From contig JANQMX010000080.1 in assembly GCA_028279885.1 (NCBI GenBank), positions 48,011 through 112,010 on the forward strand: DNA of 64,000 nucleotides, given 5' to 3'. The DNA comes from Rhodovibrionaceae bacterium (lineage in GTDB: Bacteria; Pseudomonadota; Alphaproteobacteria; Kiloniellales; DSM-21159). Of the stretch, positions 9,353-17,617 are shown in pieces. Made by a program: the position numbers and the translations under genes. The first letter of the stretch is position 1. Each line of letters opens with the position of its first letter. Below the pieces are notes generated by a model. The model saw only the letters and a program-made list of their open reading frames with translations. It was not told the DNA's origin and searched no databases.

Positions 9353-11422
9353 ATGACGGGCAGCCTGATCGGATCCATCATTCTCTGGCTCATCGTAGCG
9401 ATCATCGTCATTGTGGTGGTCGTCTACCTCTTGAACTGGCTCTACCACCGCTCGACGAAGGAAGTGGCCTTCGTGCGCACGGGCTTCGGCGGGGAGACCG
9501 TGATCATCAACGGCGGGACATTGGTCTTGCCCATTGTGCATGAGATCACGCCAGTCAATCTCAACGTGGTGCGCATCCCCGTGGCCCGAACGCGGGACGA
9601 GGCGGTCATCACCCGAGATCGCATGCGGGTCGACATCGAAGCGGAGTTTTTCGTCCGGGTCATCCAGAAGCCCGAAGCGGTCGCCGCCGCAGCCTCGACC
9701 CTCGGCCGGCGGACGCTGGAGCCCGACGCGCTTGCCGATCTTCTGTCTGGCAAGTTCGTGGGCGCGCTGCGCTCCGCCGCTGCCGGCATGAGCATGGACG
9801 AGATTCACGAGAAGCGGGCGGACTTCGTCGCCATGGTGGAGGAGCGCGCGGCGGGTGCGCTCGCCCGCAACGGCTTGGAACTGGAGTTCGTTGCTATCAC
9901 GGACCTGGACCAGACCGACCTGGAGTTCTTCAACCCCTCTAATCGCTTCGATGCGGAGGGTCTGACCCAGCTGATCGAGTCTATCGAAGGGCGTCGCAAG
10001 CTGCGCAACGACATTGAGCAGTCGTCGATGGTCGCCATCCGCACGCGTAATCTGGAGGCGGAAAAAGAGACCCTGCAATTGGAGCAGGAGAGCGAGAATT
10101 CCCGCCTCAACCAGGAGCGTGCACTGGAAGCTTTGCGGGCCGAGCAGCAGGCGGAAATCGTGCAAACCCGCGTGGCCAAGGAAGCGGAGGCCGAGCGCTC
10201 CCGCATCGCCAGCGAGCAGGAGACCCGCGCCTTCCAGATCGAGCGGCAGCGCGAATTGCAGGAGTCCGAGATCAAGGCGCAGCGGGAAGTGGAGCAGGCC
10301 CGTATCGCCCAGGAGCAGACACTGGAGAAGGCGCGCATCGAGCGTGAGCGCCAGGTGCGTCAGCAGCAGATTCAACAGCGCCACGACCTGGAGACCGCGG
10401 AGGTCAGCGCCAGCGAGGACATCGAGCGGGCGCGCATCGTCTCTGAACGGCAGCTGCGCGAAGCGCGCATCGTCGCCGAGGAAGAGAACGAGACCCGCGA
10501 GATCGCGCGTGGCCAGCAGATCGACTCGGCCCGCATCGCGGCGCAGAAGAGCGTCGAGACGGCGCGTATCGCCCAGGAGCAGGTGCTCGACAAGGCGCGC
10601 ATCGAGCGCGATCGCTTGCTGCGTTCGCAGCAGATCTCGCAGCGTCAGTCGATCGAGGAGGCCGAGATCTCGGCGCGGGAGGAGATCGAGCGGGCACGCA
10701 TCGCCTCCGACCGCGGCCTCGACGAAGCGCGTATCCTGCAGGACCGCGACCTGAAACGCTTGGAGATCGAGCGCAGCCAGGCCCTCGAGCTGGCCGAGAT
10801 CGAGCGGCAGATCACCGTCCTGCAAAAGCAGTCGGAAGAGGCCGAGTCCCGTGTGGCGACAGAGGCGGCGCGAGCCCGCGCGGTGGCGGCCGAGGAGCAG
10901 GTGGCAACCACGCGCGAGACGGAGATTGCCGAGCGCATCGCAACGGTCGACCGGCTGATGGCAGCCAAGGACGCCGATGCGGCGAAGATCGCAGCCGAGG
11001 CGAGCAAGATCACCGCGGCCGTCGCCGCGGAGGCCGAGCGTCTACGCAACGAGGCCGAGAACGTCTTGACCGCGGACGCCCGGGCCGCGCGCACGCGGGC
11101 CAAGATCATCGACCGCTTGGAAGGCATCGTGCGCGAAAGCGTGCGTCCGCTGGAGCGCATCGAGGGCATCAAGATCCTTCATGTCGATGGCCTGAACGGT
11201 GGTGGAGGCGGTGGCCAACGCACGCCGACCGATGAGGTGATCGAAAGCGCGTTGCGGTACCGGGCCCAGGCGCCGCTGATCGACGAGATGATGAAGGAGA
11301 TCGGGGTGGAGAACCCCGGCGTATCCCGTATGGGCGACATCTTCCGCTCGGCGCGAGACGCCTCTTCCCTTGCCAAGGATGCTGAGGCCAAGGACGCGAG
11401 CGCGAAAAAGAAAGGCGATTGA
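9353..11422 (+). CDS. Flotillin-family membrane scaffold protein
   Basis: This 689-residue protein has an N-terminal membrane segment (5-28), an SPFH/band-7 domain (about 35-190, including RIPVARTRDEAVITRDRMRVDIEAEFFVRV) and a very long charged coiled coil (about 215-600) with repeated ARI-x-x-E units. Two stretches, 313-373 and 401-461, are near copies offset by 88 residues, which equals eight 11-residue turns. The C-terminus is a flotillin tail with Gly-rich GGGGGGQ near 620. Flotillins organise membrane microdomains. The ribosome binding site GGGAGGGAGA is strong. Its place inside a transport and catabolic operon suggests it gathers the transporter and enzymes at the membrane, which is inference. 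Confidence 0.92.
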   Translation: MTGSLIGSIILWLIVAIIVIVVVVYLLNWLYHRSTKEVAFVRTGFGGETVIINGGTLVLPIVHEITPVNLNVVRIPVARTRDEAVITRDRMRVDIEAEFFVRVIQKPEAVAAAASTLGRRTLEPDALADLLSGKFVGALRSAAAGMSMDEIHEKRADFVAMVEERAAGALARNGLELEFVAITDLDQTDLEFFNPSNRFDAEGLTQLIESIEGRRKLRNDIEQSSMVAIRTRNLEAEKETLQLEQESENSRLNQERALEALRAEQQAEIVQTRVAKEAEAERSRIASEQETRAFQIERQRELQESEIKAQREVEQARIAQEQTLEKARIERERQVRQQQIQQRHDLETAEVSASEDIERARIVSERQLREARIVAEEENETREIARGQQIDSARIAAQKSVETARIAQEQVLDKARIERDRLLRSQQISQRQSIEEAEISAREEIERARIASDRGLDEARILQDRDLKRLEIERSQALELAEIERQITVLQKQSEEAESRVATEAARARAVAAEEQVATTRETEIAERIATVDRLMAAKDADAAKIAAEASKITAAVAAEAERLRNEAENVLTADARAARTRAKIIDRLEGIVRESVRPLERIEGIKILHVDGLNGGGGGGQRTPTDEVIESALRYRAQAPLIDEMMKEIGVENPGVSRMGDIFRSARDASSLAKDAEAKDASAKKKGD

Positions 11423-11426
11423 GTCT

Positions 11427-11864
11427 ATGGCGCTGGTCTATGCCTCTTCCGTTATCGCGGCGCCGGCCGCGCGGGTTTGGGAGACGATCCGGGACTTCAA
11501 CGGATTGCCGAACTGGCATCCGGCGATTGCCGAAAGCCGCATTGAAGCGGGTGCGCCGGCCGATCAGGTCGGCTGCATACGCGCCTTTCGCCTGCGGGAC
11601 GGCGGCTTCATCCGCGAGCGCTTGCTCGCCCTGTCGGACTACGACTTCAGCTGCACCTACGCCATCCTGGAAAGCCCCATGGGCGTAGAGAACTACGTTG
11701 CTACCCTGAAGCTGACGCCCATCACCGATGGCGACCGGACCTTCGCCGAGTGGTCGGCAGAGTTCGACTGCCCGCCGGAGCGCGAGGCGGAGCTGGTCGC
11801 ACTGATCGGTACCGGCGTCTTCCAGGGCGGCTTCGATGCCCTGAAGAGCCGTTTCGGGCAGTGA
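11427..11864 (+). CDS. SRPBCC-family (polyketide cyclase-like) protein
   Basis: This 145-residue protein has the START/Bet v1-like fold of the MxaD/polyketide-cyclase-2 group: SSVIAAPAARVWETIRDFNGLPNWHPAIAES at the N-terminus and a long C-terminal helix. Members have a hydrophobic cavity that binds lipids or aromatic compounds and sometimes catalyse cyclisation or hydrolysis. I chose the ATG at 11427, 4 bp after the flotillin stop, because the family's first strand starts there; an upstream in-frame ATG at 11370 would run through the flotillin gene. It is a clear paralogue of the first 145 residues of the next gene product. Confidence 0.88.
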   Translation: MALVYASSVIAAPAARVWETIRDFNGLPNWHPAIAESRIEAGAPADQVGCIRAFRLRDGGFIRERLLALSDYDFSCTYAILESPMGVENYVATLKLTPITDGDRTFAEWSAEFDCPPEREAELVALIGTGVFQGGFDALKSRFGQ

Positions 11865-11881
11865 GACGGTGAGGACGTAAC

Positions 11882-13372
11882 ATGGTCACCGTCCGCCGCA
11901 GCACAGTGATAGACGCGCCGATCGCGGCGGTCTGGGACGTGCTGCGCGACTTCAACGGCCACGACCGCTGGCATCCTGCCGTGGCGCGCAGCAACCTGGA
12001 GGGCAATCAGCGGACCGACCAGGTCGGCTGCGTTCGGAATTTCGTTCTGGAGTCCGGCGAGCGGCTGCGCGAACGGCTGCTTGAGCTGTCCGACAAGCAG
12101 CACAGCTTTCGCTACGCCATTGTCGAGAGCGAGGTGCCGCTGATCAACTACGTCGCGGAAGTCGCGCTCAAGCCGGTGACTGACGGCGACCGTACCTTCT
12201 GGTCCTGGAGCTCCCGTTTCGAGACGCCGAAGGGCCGCGAGCGAGAGTTGGCGCAATTGGTCGCGGAAGGCGTCTACGAGGCGGGCTTCGAGGCCATTCG
12301 GGCTGAGGTCGAGATCGCGCAAAGCCCTTGGCGCGGGCCTGCCGGATCGACCTCGGCTGGCGGTGCCGCCATCGAGGGCACCGCCATGGTCATCGATCGC
12401 CATGGCGGCCCCGAGCAGTTGCATGCGGCACGCGTGCTGGCGTCGCCGCCGGGTCCGGGTGAGGTACGGCTGCGGCAGAGCGCCATCGGCGTCAACTTCA
12501 TCGATGTCTATTGCCGCAGCGGCTACTTCGATCTGCTGACCCCGCCGGGAGCACCGGGCATGGAAGCAGCCGGGGTCGTGGTCGACGTCGGGCCCGGTGT
12601 GCGACACCTCTCGCCCGGGCAGCGAGTCGCCTATGCTTGTCCGCCGGTCGGCGCCTACGCCACCGTTCGCACCATGCCGGCCACCCTGGTCATGCCGCTG
12701 CCGGACTGGTTGGACGATGTCACCGCCGCTGCGGGCTTGTTGAAGGGCATGACGGCGGAGTTCCTGCTGCATCGGGTGCACAAGCTCGCGCGCGGCGAGA
12801 CGGTGCTGATCTATGCGCCGGCCGGCGGTGTCGGGCGGCTGCTGTGCCAGTGGGCTAAGCATCTCGGCGCCACGGTGATCGGCGCAACCTCCAGCGAAGA
12901 GAAGGCGCGCATCGCCCGCGCCGCCGGTGCCGATCATGTCATCCTGCCGGGCGAAGCGAGCCTGGAGGAGCAGGTGCGTGCGCTAACGCGAGGGCGCGGC
13001 GCCGATGTCATCTTCGATGCCGTCGGCCGCGACAGCTTCGGCCATTCGCTCCGCGCCTTGGCCAACTGCGGTCATTTAGTCAGCTACGGCCAAGCCTCCG
13101 GCGATATCGGTACGTGGGACATCGGTGGGCTGGCGTCCAACTCCGCCACGCTGTCCCGTCCCAATTTCGGCCACTACACCGACACGCCTGAGAAGGTGGC
13201 CGCGATCACCGAGCGGCTGTTCGATGCGATGGCGCGGCGCATCGTCACAGTCGAAGTCGGCCGGCGTTATGCGCTGAGCGAGGCGGCTGCCGCACATCGC
13301 GCCTTGGAAGGCCGGGAGACGACTGCCTCGCTGGTCCTTCTTCCCGACGATGCCGAAAGGGGATCCTCATGA
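11882..13372 (+). CDS. Fusion: SRPBCC domain plus quinone oxidoreductase (MDR)
   Basis: This 496-residue protein joins an SRPBCC domain (1-145, matching the preceding gene: RDFNGHDRWHPAVARS, DQVGCVRNFVLESGERLRERLLELSD) to a zinc-independent medium-chain dehydrogenase/reductase (about 165-490). The reductase half has the QOR signature (GVNFIDVYCRSGYF), GAPGMEAAGVV, and the NADPH-binding YAPAGGVGRLLCQWAKHLGATVIG. It probably reduces an enone or quinone bound or presented by the SRPBCC half. The stop overlaps the next start (ATGA). Fusion of these two domains is unusual, and the standalone SRPBCC neighbour suggests a tandem duplication before the fusion. Confidence 0.9.
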   Translation: MVTVRRSTVIDAPIAAVWDVLRDFNGHDRWHPAVARSNLEGNQRTDQVGCVRNFVLESGERLRERLLELSDKQHSFRYAIVESEVPLINYVAEVALKPVTDGDRTFWSWSSRFETPKGRERELAQLVAEGVYEAGFEAIRAEVEIAQSPWRGPAGSTSAGGAAIEGTAMVIDRHGGPEQLHAARVLASPPGPGEVRLRQSAIGVNFIDVYCRSGYFDLLTPPGAPGMEAAGVVVDVGPGVRHLSPGQRVAYACPPVGAYATVRTMPATLVMPLPDWLDDVTAAAGLLKGMTAEFLLHRVHKLARGETVLIYAPAGGVGRLLCQWAKHLGATVIGATSSEEKARIARAAGADHVILPGEASLEEQVRALTRGRGADVIFDAVGRDSFGHSLRALANCGHLVSYGQASGDIGTWDIGGLASNSATLSRPNFGHYTDTPEKVAAITERLFDAMARRIVTVEVGRRYALSEAAAAHRALEGRETTASLVLLPDDAERGSS

Positions 13373-14235
13373 AGCTCGCTGCGTTCGACTGGAAGGGAGA
13401 GCGGCATCTCGGTCGCTTGAGTGAGGACGGAAGCGCGATCGAACGCTTTGCCTTGCCGGAGGGCACGGCGGCGGAAGAAGGGGTCGCCTGTCTGATCGGC
13501 CATGACCTTCCGAAGGTTGCTGAAACGCTGCCATTGAGCGAGGTCGATCTTGCCGCCCCTGTGCCGCGGCCTCACCGCAATATTTTTTGCGTCGGCAAGA
13601 ACTATCATGAGCACGCCCACGAGTTCGCTGCTTCGGGTTTCGACAGCTCGGCGGCGAAGGGCGCGGTGCCCGACGCCCCCATCGTCTTCTCCAAGCTTCC
13701 CGAGACCGTGGTGCCCTGCGGCGCGCCCATCAAGATCGATGCCGCGGTGACCAGCGCGGTCGACTACGAAGCCGAGCTCGCGGTGATCATCGGCAAGGCC
13801 GGCCGCAACATCGCCCCAGCCGACGCCTTGGCTCACGTCTGGGGCTACAGCATCGTCAACGATGTGACGGCCCGCGATCTTCAGGGCCGGCACAGCCAGT
13901 GGCTGATAGGCAAGTCGCAGGACAGCTTCTGCCCCATGGGCCCCTGGGCGGTGACGGCGGACGAGATCGATCTCTCCGACACGCCGGTGCGCTGCTGGGT
14001 CAATGACGAGCTGCGCCAGGACTCCAACACCAGCCTCTTGATCTTCGACGTGCCGACCATCATCGCCGCCATCTCCAACGGCATCACCTTGCAGCCGGGC
14101 GACGTGATCGCCACCGGCACGCCGGCGGGGGTCGGCATCGGCTTCAACCCGCCGCGGTATCTGACTCCGGGCGACCGCGTGCGTATCGAGATCGGTGGTA
14201 TCGGCGTGCTGGAGAATCCGGTGGAGGCCTATTGA
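13369..14235 (+). CDS. Fumarylacetoacetate hydrolase (FAH) family enzyme
   Basis: This 288-residue enzyme has the FAH fold: RNIFCVGKNYHEHAHEF (about 78-93) opens the catalytic domain, VDYEAELAVIIGKAGRNI carries the metal-binding Glu residues, and VNDVTARDLQ supplies the Asp. It ends with the conserved GDVIATGTPAGVG segment. Family members hydrolyse C-C bonds of beta-diketo acids or hydrate and decarboxylate 2-keto acids late in aromatic breakdown. The start overlaps the stop of the previous gene by 4 bp, and the alpha/beta hydrolase gene follows after 3 bp. The exact substrate cannot be told. Confidence 0.93.
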   Translation: MKLAAFDWKGERHLGRLSEDGSAIERFALPEGTAAEEGVACLIGHDLPKVAETLPLSEVDLAAPVPRPHRNIFCVGKNYHEHAHEFAASGFDSSAAKGAVPDAPIVFSKLPETVVPCGAPIKIDAAVTSAVDYEAELAVIIGKAGRNIAPADALAHVWGYSIVNDVTARDLQGRHSQWLIGKSQDSFCPMGPWAVTADEIDLSDTPVRCWVNDELRQDSNTSLLIFDVPTIIAAISNGITLQPGDVIATGTPAGVGIGFNPPRYLTPGDRVRIEIGGIGVLENPVEAY

Positions 14236-14238
14236 GCG

Positions 14239-15018
14239 ATGGCCGACATCCGCCTCGGCAGCCTGGTGACGGAAGACGAGGGCGACGGCCCTGCCGTGGT
14301 GTTGGTGCACGGCCTGGGCGGGGATTCGAACAGCTTTCAAACCCTGATGGCTGCGCTTGAAGGCTACCGCGTGCTGCGCCCGGACCTGCCGGGTGCCGGC
14401 CGCTCCGCCCTGCGCCCCGGCCTGCCCGGTCTGAAGGGGCTTGCCTCGGCGCTTAGGGACGCTCTGCGCGTCGCCGGTATCACGCGGGCGCACTTTGCTG
14501 GCCATTCCATGGGTACTTTGATCTGCCAGCACCTTGCCGCCGAAACGCCGGATTTGGTGGCGAGCCTGACGCTCTTCGGGCCCATCCTCGAGCCGCCGGC
14601 CGCGGCACGGCAGGGCCTGCAAGACAGAGCGGAAGCGGCCAGGACCAAGGGCATGGCGGGCATCGCCGATGTGGTCTCCACGGCCAGCGTTGCGGCGGCC
14701 TCGCGGGAGGCCAATCCGGTGACGACCGCCTTCGTGCGGGAGAGCCTAATGCGCCAGGACCCAGCCGGCTATGCGAGCCATTGTGAGGCGCTGAGCGCGG
14801 CCCAGGCGGCGGAGCACGGCGCCATACGCTGCCCGACCTTGTTGGTGGCGGGTGAGCATGACCCGGTCGCGCCGGTGGCCATGGCGCAAGCACTCGAGGC
14901 TGCGATTGCCGATACGACGTTGGAGATCATACCCGGCATTGCGCACTGGATGATGGTCGAGGCGCCGCAGCGTTCGGCCGAGCTTTTGCGGGGGCACCTG
15001 GACAAGTCGGCGCTATAG
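14239..15018 (+). CDS. Alpha/beta-fold hydrolase
   Basis: This 259-residue hydrolase keeps the whole catalytic frame: oxyanion-hole HGLGGDSNSF, DLPGAGRS, nucleophile elbow GHSMGT (about residues 91-96), acidic residue in GEHDP and the His in GIAHWM. It resembles 3-oxoadipate enol-lactonase and meta-cleavage hydrolases of aromatic pathways. It follows the FAH-family gene by 3 bp, so it probably acts on an ester, lactone or ring-cleavage product in the same pathway. The substrate is not determined. Confidence 0.9.
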   Translation: MADIRLGSLVTEDEGDGPAVVLVHGLGGDSNSFQTLMAALEGYRVLRPDLPGAGRSALRPGLPGLKGLASALRDALRVAGITRAHFAGHSMGTLICQHLAAETPDLVASLTLFGPILEPPAAARQGLQDRAEAARTKGMAGIADVVSTASVAAASREANPVTTAFVRESLMRQDPAGYASHCEALSAAQAAEHGAIRCPTLLVAGEHDPVAPVAMAQALEAAIADTTLEIIPGIAHWMMVEAPQRSAELLRGHLDKSAL

Positions 15019-15044
15019 TCGAGAAAAGACGGAGGAGACCAACG

Positions 15045-16421
15045 ATGGCGGAAAGCAGCATTTGGGGCGGCAACAACGGCCGCGGTCACGACAACGGCAG
15101 CTCGGATATCGTCTTCAGCAACGTGCGTATCCTCGACGGCACCGGTGAGCCGCCCTATTCGGGTGACGTGACGGTCTCTGGCAATCGCATCAAGTCGATC
15201 AGCCGGGCGGGCGGCGGCTACGGCGGCGGTCTCGGAGGCGGCAGCCTTTCCTGGGGCGGCAATGGCTCGACGCGCATCGATGGGCGCGGCATGACGCTGA
15301 TGCCGGGTATGATCGATGCCCACCTGCATCTCAGCTGGAACAATGCGCCGGGCATCGATCCCATTCAGATGATGCCCATCGAAGAGCATGTGGTGAACTG
15401 CATCGAAATGGCCGGCCTGCTGATCGATGCTGGCTTTACCGGCGGCGTTGGGGCGGCGGCGGCCAAGCCGCGTCTCGACGTGGTGATTCGCGACGCCATC
15501 AATGCCGGTAAGGTGCCGGGGCCGCGCTACACGGCCGCTGGGCCCGAGCTCACCGTAGTCGGCGGCCTGGGCGACGCGACCCTGCCGCACATTCCGGACA
15601 AGGGCCTCAATCTCGGCATCGTCGTCTCGGGGCCGGAGGAGGTGCGGCGAGAGGTGCGGCAGCTGATGAAGTGGGGCGTCGACACCATCAAGCTCAATCT
15701 CTCCGGCGAAGAAATCACCGGCATGGGCGCGGAGGAGAATCAGTTCTCCGACGAGGAGATCGCCATGGCGGTCAAGGAGGCCAAGGGGCGCGGGCGCCGT
15801 CTGGCAGCCCACGCCCGCTCCAAGGAGTCGATCAAGAAGTGCGTCGAGTACGGTATAGAGATCATCTACCACGCCTCCTTCTCCGACGAGGAGGCGCTCG
15901 ACATGCTGGAGGCGAACAAAGACAAGCACTTTGTCGCGCCCGGTCTGGCCTGGCTGATCAACACGGCGCGCAATGCCGGCGAGTACGGCATCAAGCCGGG
16001 CACGCCGATCACCATCGCCTACGAGCGCGAGCTCGAGAATGCCATCGAGACCATGCAGAAAATGCACAAGCGCGGCATTCGGGTGCTGATCGGCGGCGAC
16101 TACGGCTTCGCCTGGACGCCGCATGGCACCAATGCGAAGGACTTCGAGTACTTCGTCGACATGCTCGGCCTCTCGCCGATGGAGGCCATCCGGGCGGGCA
16201 CTGCGCTGGGTGGCGAGATGCTGGGCACCATCCTCAACACCGGCCAAGAGCTCGGACTGGTGCGCGAGGGTTATCTCGCCGATCTGTTGCTGGTCGACGG
16301 CGACCCGGTGACGGACATCCGTGTCCTGCAGGACAAGAGTCGCATTGTCGCGATCATGAAGGACGGCAAGTTCCACAAGGCGCCGGATACCCAGGCGGTG
16401 GGCATGCGGCTGACGGCCTAG
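15045..16421 (+). CDS. Amidohydrolase-superfamily metal-dependent hydrolase
   Basis: This 458-residue amidohydrolase has the HxH metal motif in MIDAHLHLSW (about 97), a candidate bridging Lys in DTIKLNLSGEE, His residues in LAAHARSKES and IIYHASFSDEEA, and the catalytic Asp in LIGGDYGFAWTPHG. It ends with the usual small beta-sandwich (GYLADLLLVDGDP). It resembles the prolidase and imidazolonepropionase-like branch that cleaves amides or cyclic ureides. An unusual Gly/Ser-rich insertion lies at residues 53-73 (GGGYGGGLGGGS). It is the last gene of the island and is preceded by GGAGGAGACC. Confidence 0.9.
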   Translation: MAESSIWGGNNGRGHDNGSSDIVFSNVRILDGTGEPPYSGDVTVSGNRIKSISRAGGGYGGGLGGGSLSWGGNGSTRIDGRGMTLMPGMIDAHLHLSWNNAPGIDPIQMMPIEEHVVNCIEMAGLLIDAGFTGGVGAAAAKPRLDVVIRDAINAGKVPGPRYTAAGPELTVVGGLGDATLPHIPDKGLNLGIVVSGPEEVRREVRQLMKWGVDTIKLNLSGEEITGMGAEENQFSDEEIAMAVKEAKGRGRRLAAHARSKESIKKCVEYGIEIIYHASFSDEEALDMLEANKDKHFVAPGLAWLINTARNAGEYGIKPGTPITIAYERELENAIETMQKMHKRGIRVLIGGDYGFAWTPHGTNAKDFEYFVDMLGLSPMEAIRAGTALGGEMLGTILNTGQELGLVREGYLADLLLVDGDPVTDIRVLQDKSRIVAIMKDGKFHKAPDTQAVGMRLTA

Positions 16422-16426
16422 CAGTT

Positions 16427-16467
16427 CGATCAAGGCTGATCTGCAGTCGGTTGCTGCGGCTTGATCG
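16427..16467 (+). terminator. Hairpin after the catabolic operon
   Basis: An 8-bp perfect inverted repeat (CGATCAAG / CTTGATCG) encloses 25 nt just after the amidohydrolase stop codon. No T run follows, so it may be an end-of-operon structure rather than a classical intrinsic terminator. Confidence 0.3.
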
Positions 16468-16495
16468 CTAGTCGCTTCGGTGCCATGGCTCCGGG

Positions 16496-17125
16496 ATGAT
16501 CATCGAGCCTGCTCAGTTGCTGATCTTCATCCCGGCAGCCTTGGCGCTGAACATGACGCCGGGCGCCGACATGCTCTTTTGCCTGAGCCAGGGTGCCAAG
16601 TCCGGCCCCAAGGCGGGGATCGCCGCCAGCTTCGGCATCGCCACCGGCTCACTGATTCACGCGCTGCTTGCCGCGCTCGGTCTGGCAGCGCTGCTCAAGG
16701 CCTACCCGCTCGCTTTCGAGGTGGTGCGCTGGGCCGGAGTGGCTTATCTCGTTTGGCTTGCGATCCAGGCCTTCCGCCACCCGGTGGATCTCTCCGCCCC
16801 GGCCGGTATCGCTGGCTCGAGCGCCTATCGTGCCTGGCGCGACGGCATTCTGGTAAACCTGCTCAATCCAAAGGTTGCGGTCTTCGTGCTGGCCTTCATT
16901 CCGCAATTCGTCGATCCGGCACGCGGCTCGACGGTGCTGCAGTTCCTGCTGCTCGGCCTCATCCTCAATATCGGTGGCACGATCATCAACGCCGCGGTGG
17001 GCGGCTTCTCGGGCAGCATCGGTAAGCTATTGGCCAGCAACCGCCACGCCGCGCGCCTTTTCCAATGGTTCAGTGGCGCCATCTTTCTGGGCCTCGCTGC
17101 GAAGCTGGCTTTCGAGCGGCGCTAA
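16496..17125 (+). CDS. LysE-family amino acid exporter
   Basis: This 209-residue inner-membrane protein is of the LysE/RhtB family. The N-terminus carries the hallmark NMTPGADMLFCLSQGAKSGPKAGIAASFGIATG, and FRDGILVNLLNPKV-type sequence (here WRDGILVNLLNPKVAVFVLAFIPQFV) lies at about 116-140. Six hydrophobic stretches fit the family topology. It probably exports an amino acid or related small molecule by proton exchange. It stands alone after the catabolic operon and 25 bp before the NUDIX gene. Confidence 0.92.
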   Translation: MIIEPAQLLIFIPAALALNMTPGADMLFCLSQGAKSGPKAGIAASFGIATGSLIHALLAALGLAALLKAYPLAFEVVRWAGVAYLVWLAIQAFRHPVDLSAPAGIAGSSAYRAWRDGILVNLLNPKVAVFVLAFIPQFVDPARGSTVLQFLLLGLILNIGGTIINAAVGGFSGSIGKLLASNRHAARLFQWFSGAIFLGLAAKLAFERR

Positions 17126-17150
17126 CCCTCAGGCAGTCGGTTGTCGTGTC

Positions 17151-17612
17151 ATGAGCAAGGCAAGTGAAGAGCCACAGGCTTCGAAGTTCGAGATAAGGCC
17201 AGGTGTTGCGGCGGTCATCTATGATGCAGCCGGCCGTGTTCTGTTGCACCGCCGGCGGGTTGGTGACGGCTGGGCGCCGATCAGTGGCCACATAGAGCCC
17301 GGAGAGTCGCTCATCACAGCGCTGCATCGGGAGGTCTCGGAGGAGACGGGTCTCGCGGTTCGCATCGAGCGGCTTGTCTCACTGAACTCCGAGCCGGCCT
17401 TTCAGATCGTGGTCTACCCTGACGGCCGCCGTGTTCATTTCGTGACGGCGCTCTTTGCCTGCCGCGTGACGGCAGGTGATTTGCAGGGCTCGGACGAGGG
17501 CAGTGCCTGGGACTGGTTCTCTCCCGATGCGCTTCCGCGGGACCTCTTGCCCTATGCGCGCATCTGGCTTGCCGATGCGGCCAAAGATGGCTCAGACCCG
17601 ATCGTTCGCTAA
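17151..17612 (+). CDS. NUDIX hydrolase
   Basis: This 153-residue protein has a complete NUDIX box, GHIEPGESLITALHREVSEETGL (about 47-69), with the G-x5-E-x7-RE-x2-EE-x-G pattern. It should cleave a nucleoside diphosphate linked to another group, using divalent metal. The ATG at 17151 is chosen because the longer in-frame reading would run through the LysE gene in another frame. Substrate is unknown; the VVYPDGRRVHFVTALF strand resembles NUDIX proteins acting on mononucleotide derivatives. Confidence 0.9.
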   Translation: MSKASEEPQASKFEIRPGVAAVIYDAAGRVLLHRRRVGDGWAPISGHIEPGESLITALHREVSEETGLAVRIERLVSLNSEPAFQIVVYPDGRRVHFVTALFACRVTAGDLQGSDEGSAWDWFSPDALPRDLLPYARIWLADAAKDGSDPIVR

Positions 17613-17617
17613 CTGTC

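Noticed and set aside
9317..10825. A 502-codon Leu/Arg/Asp-rich frame antisense to the flotillin gene
   Set aside because: Its repetitive pattern is the complement of the flotillin coiled-coil repeats.
14769..16433. A 554-codon open frame antisense to the amidohydrolase gene
   Set aside because: Composition is typical of a shadow frame (His, Asp and Arg rich, no hydrophobic core pattern) and the plus-strand gene has all catalytic motifs.
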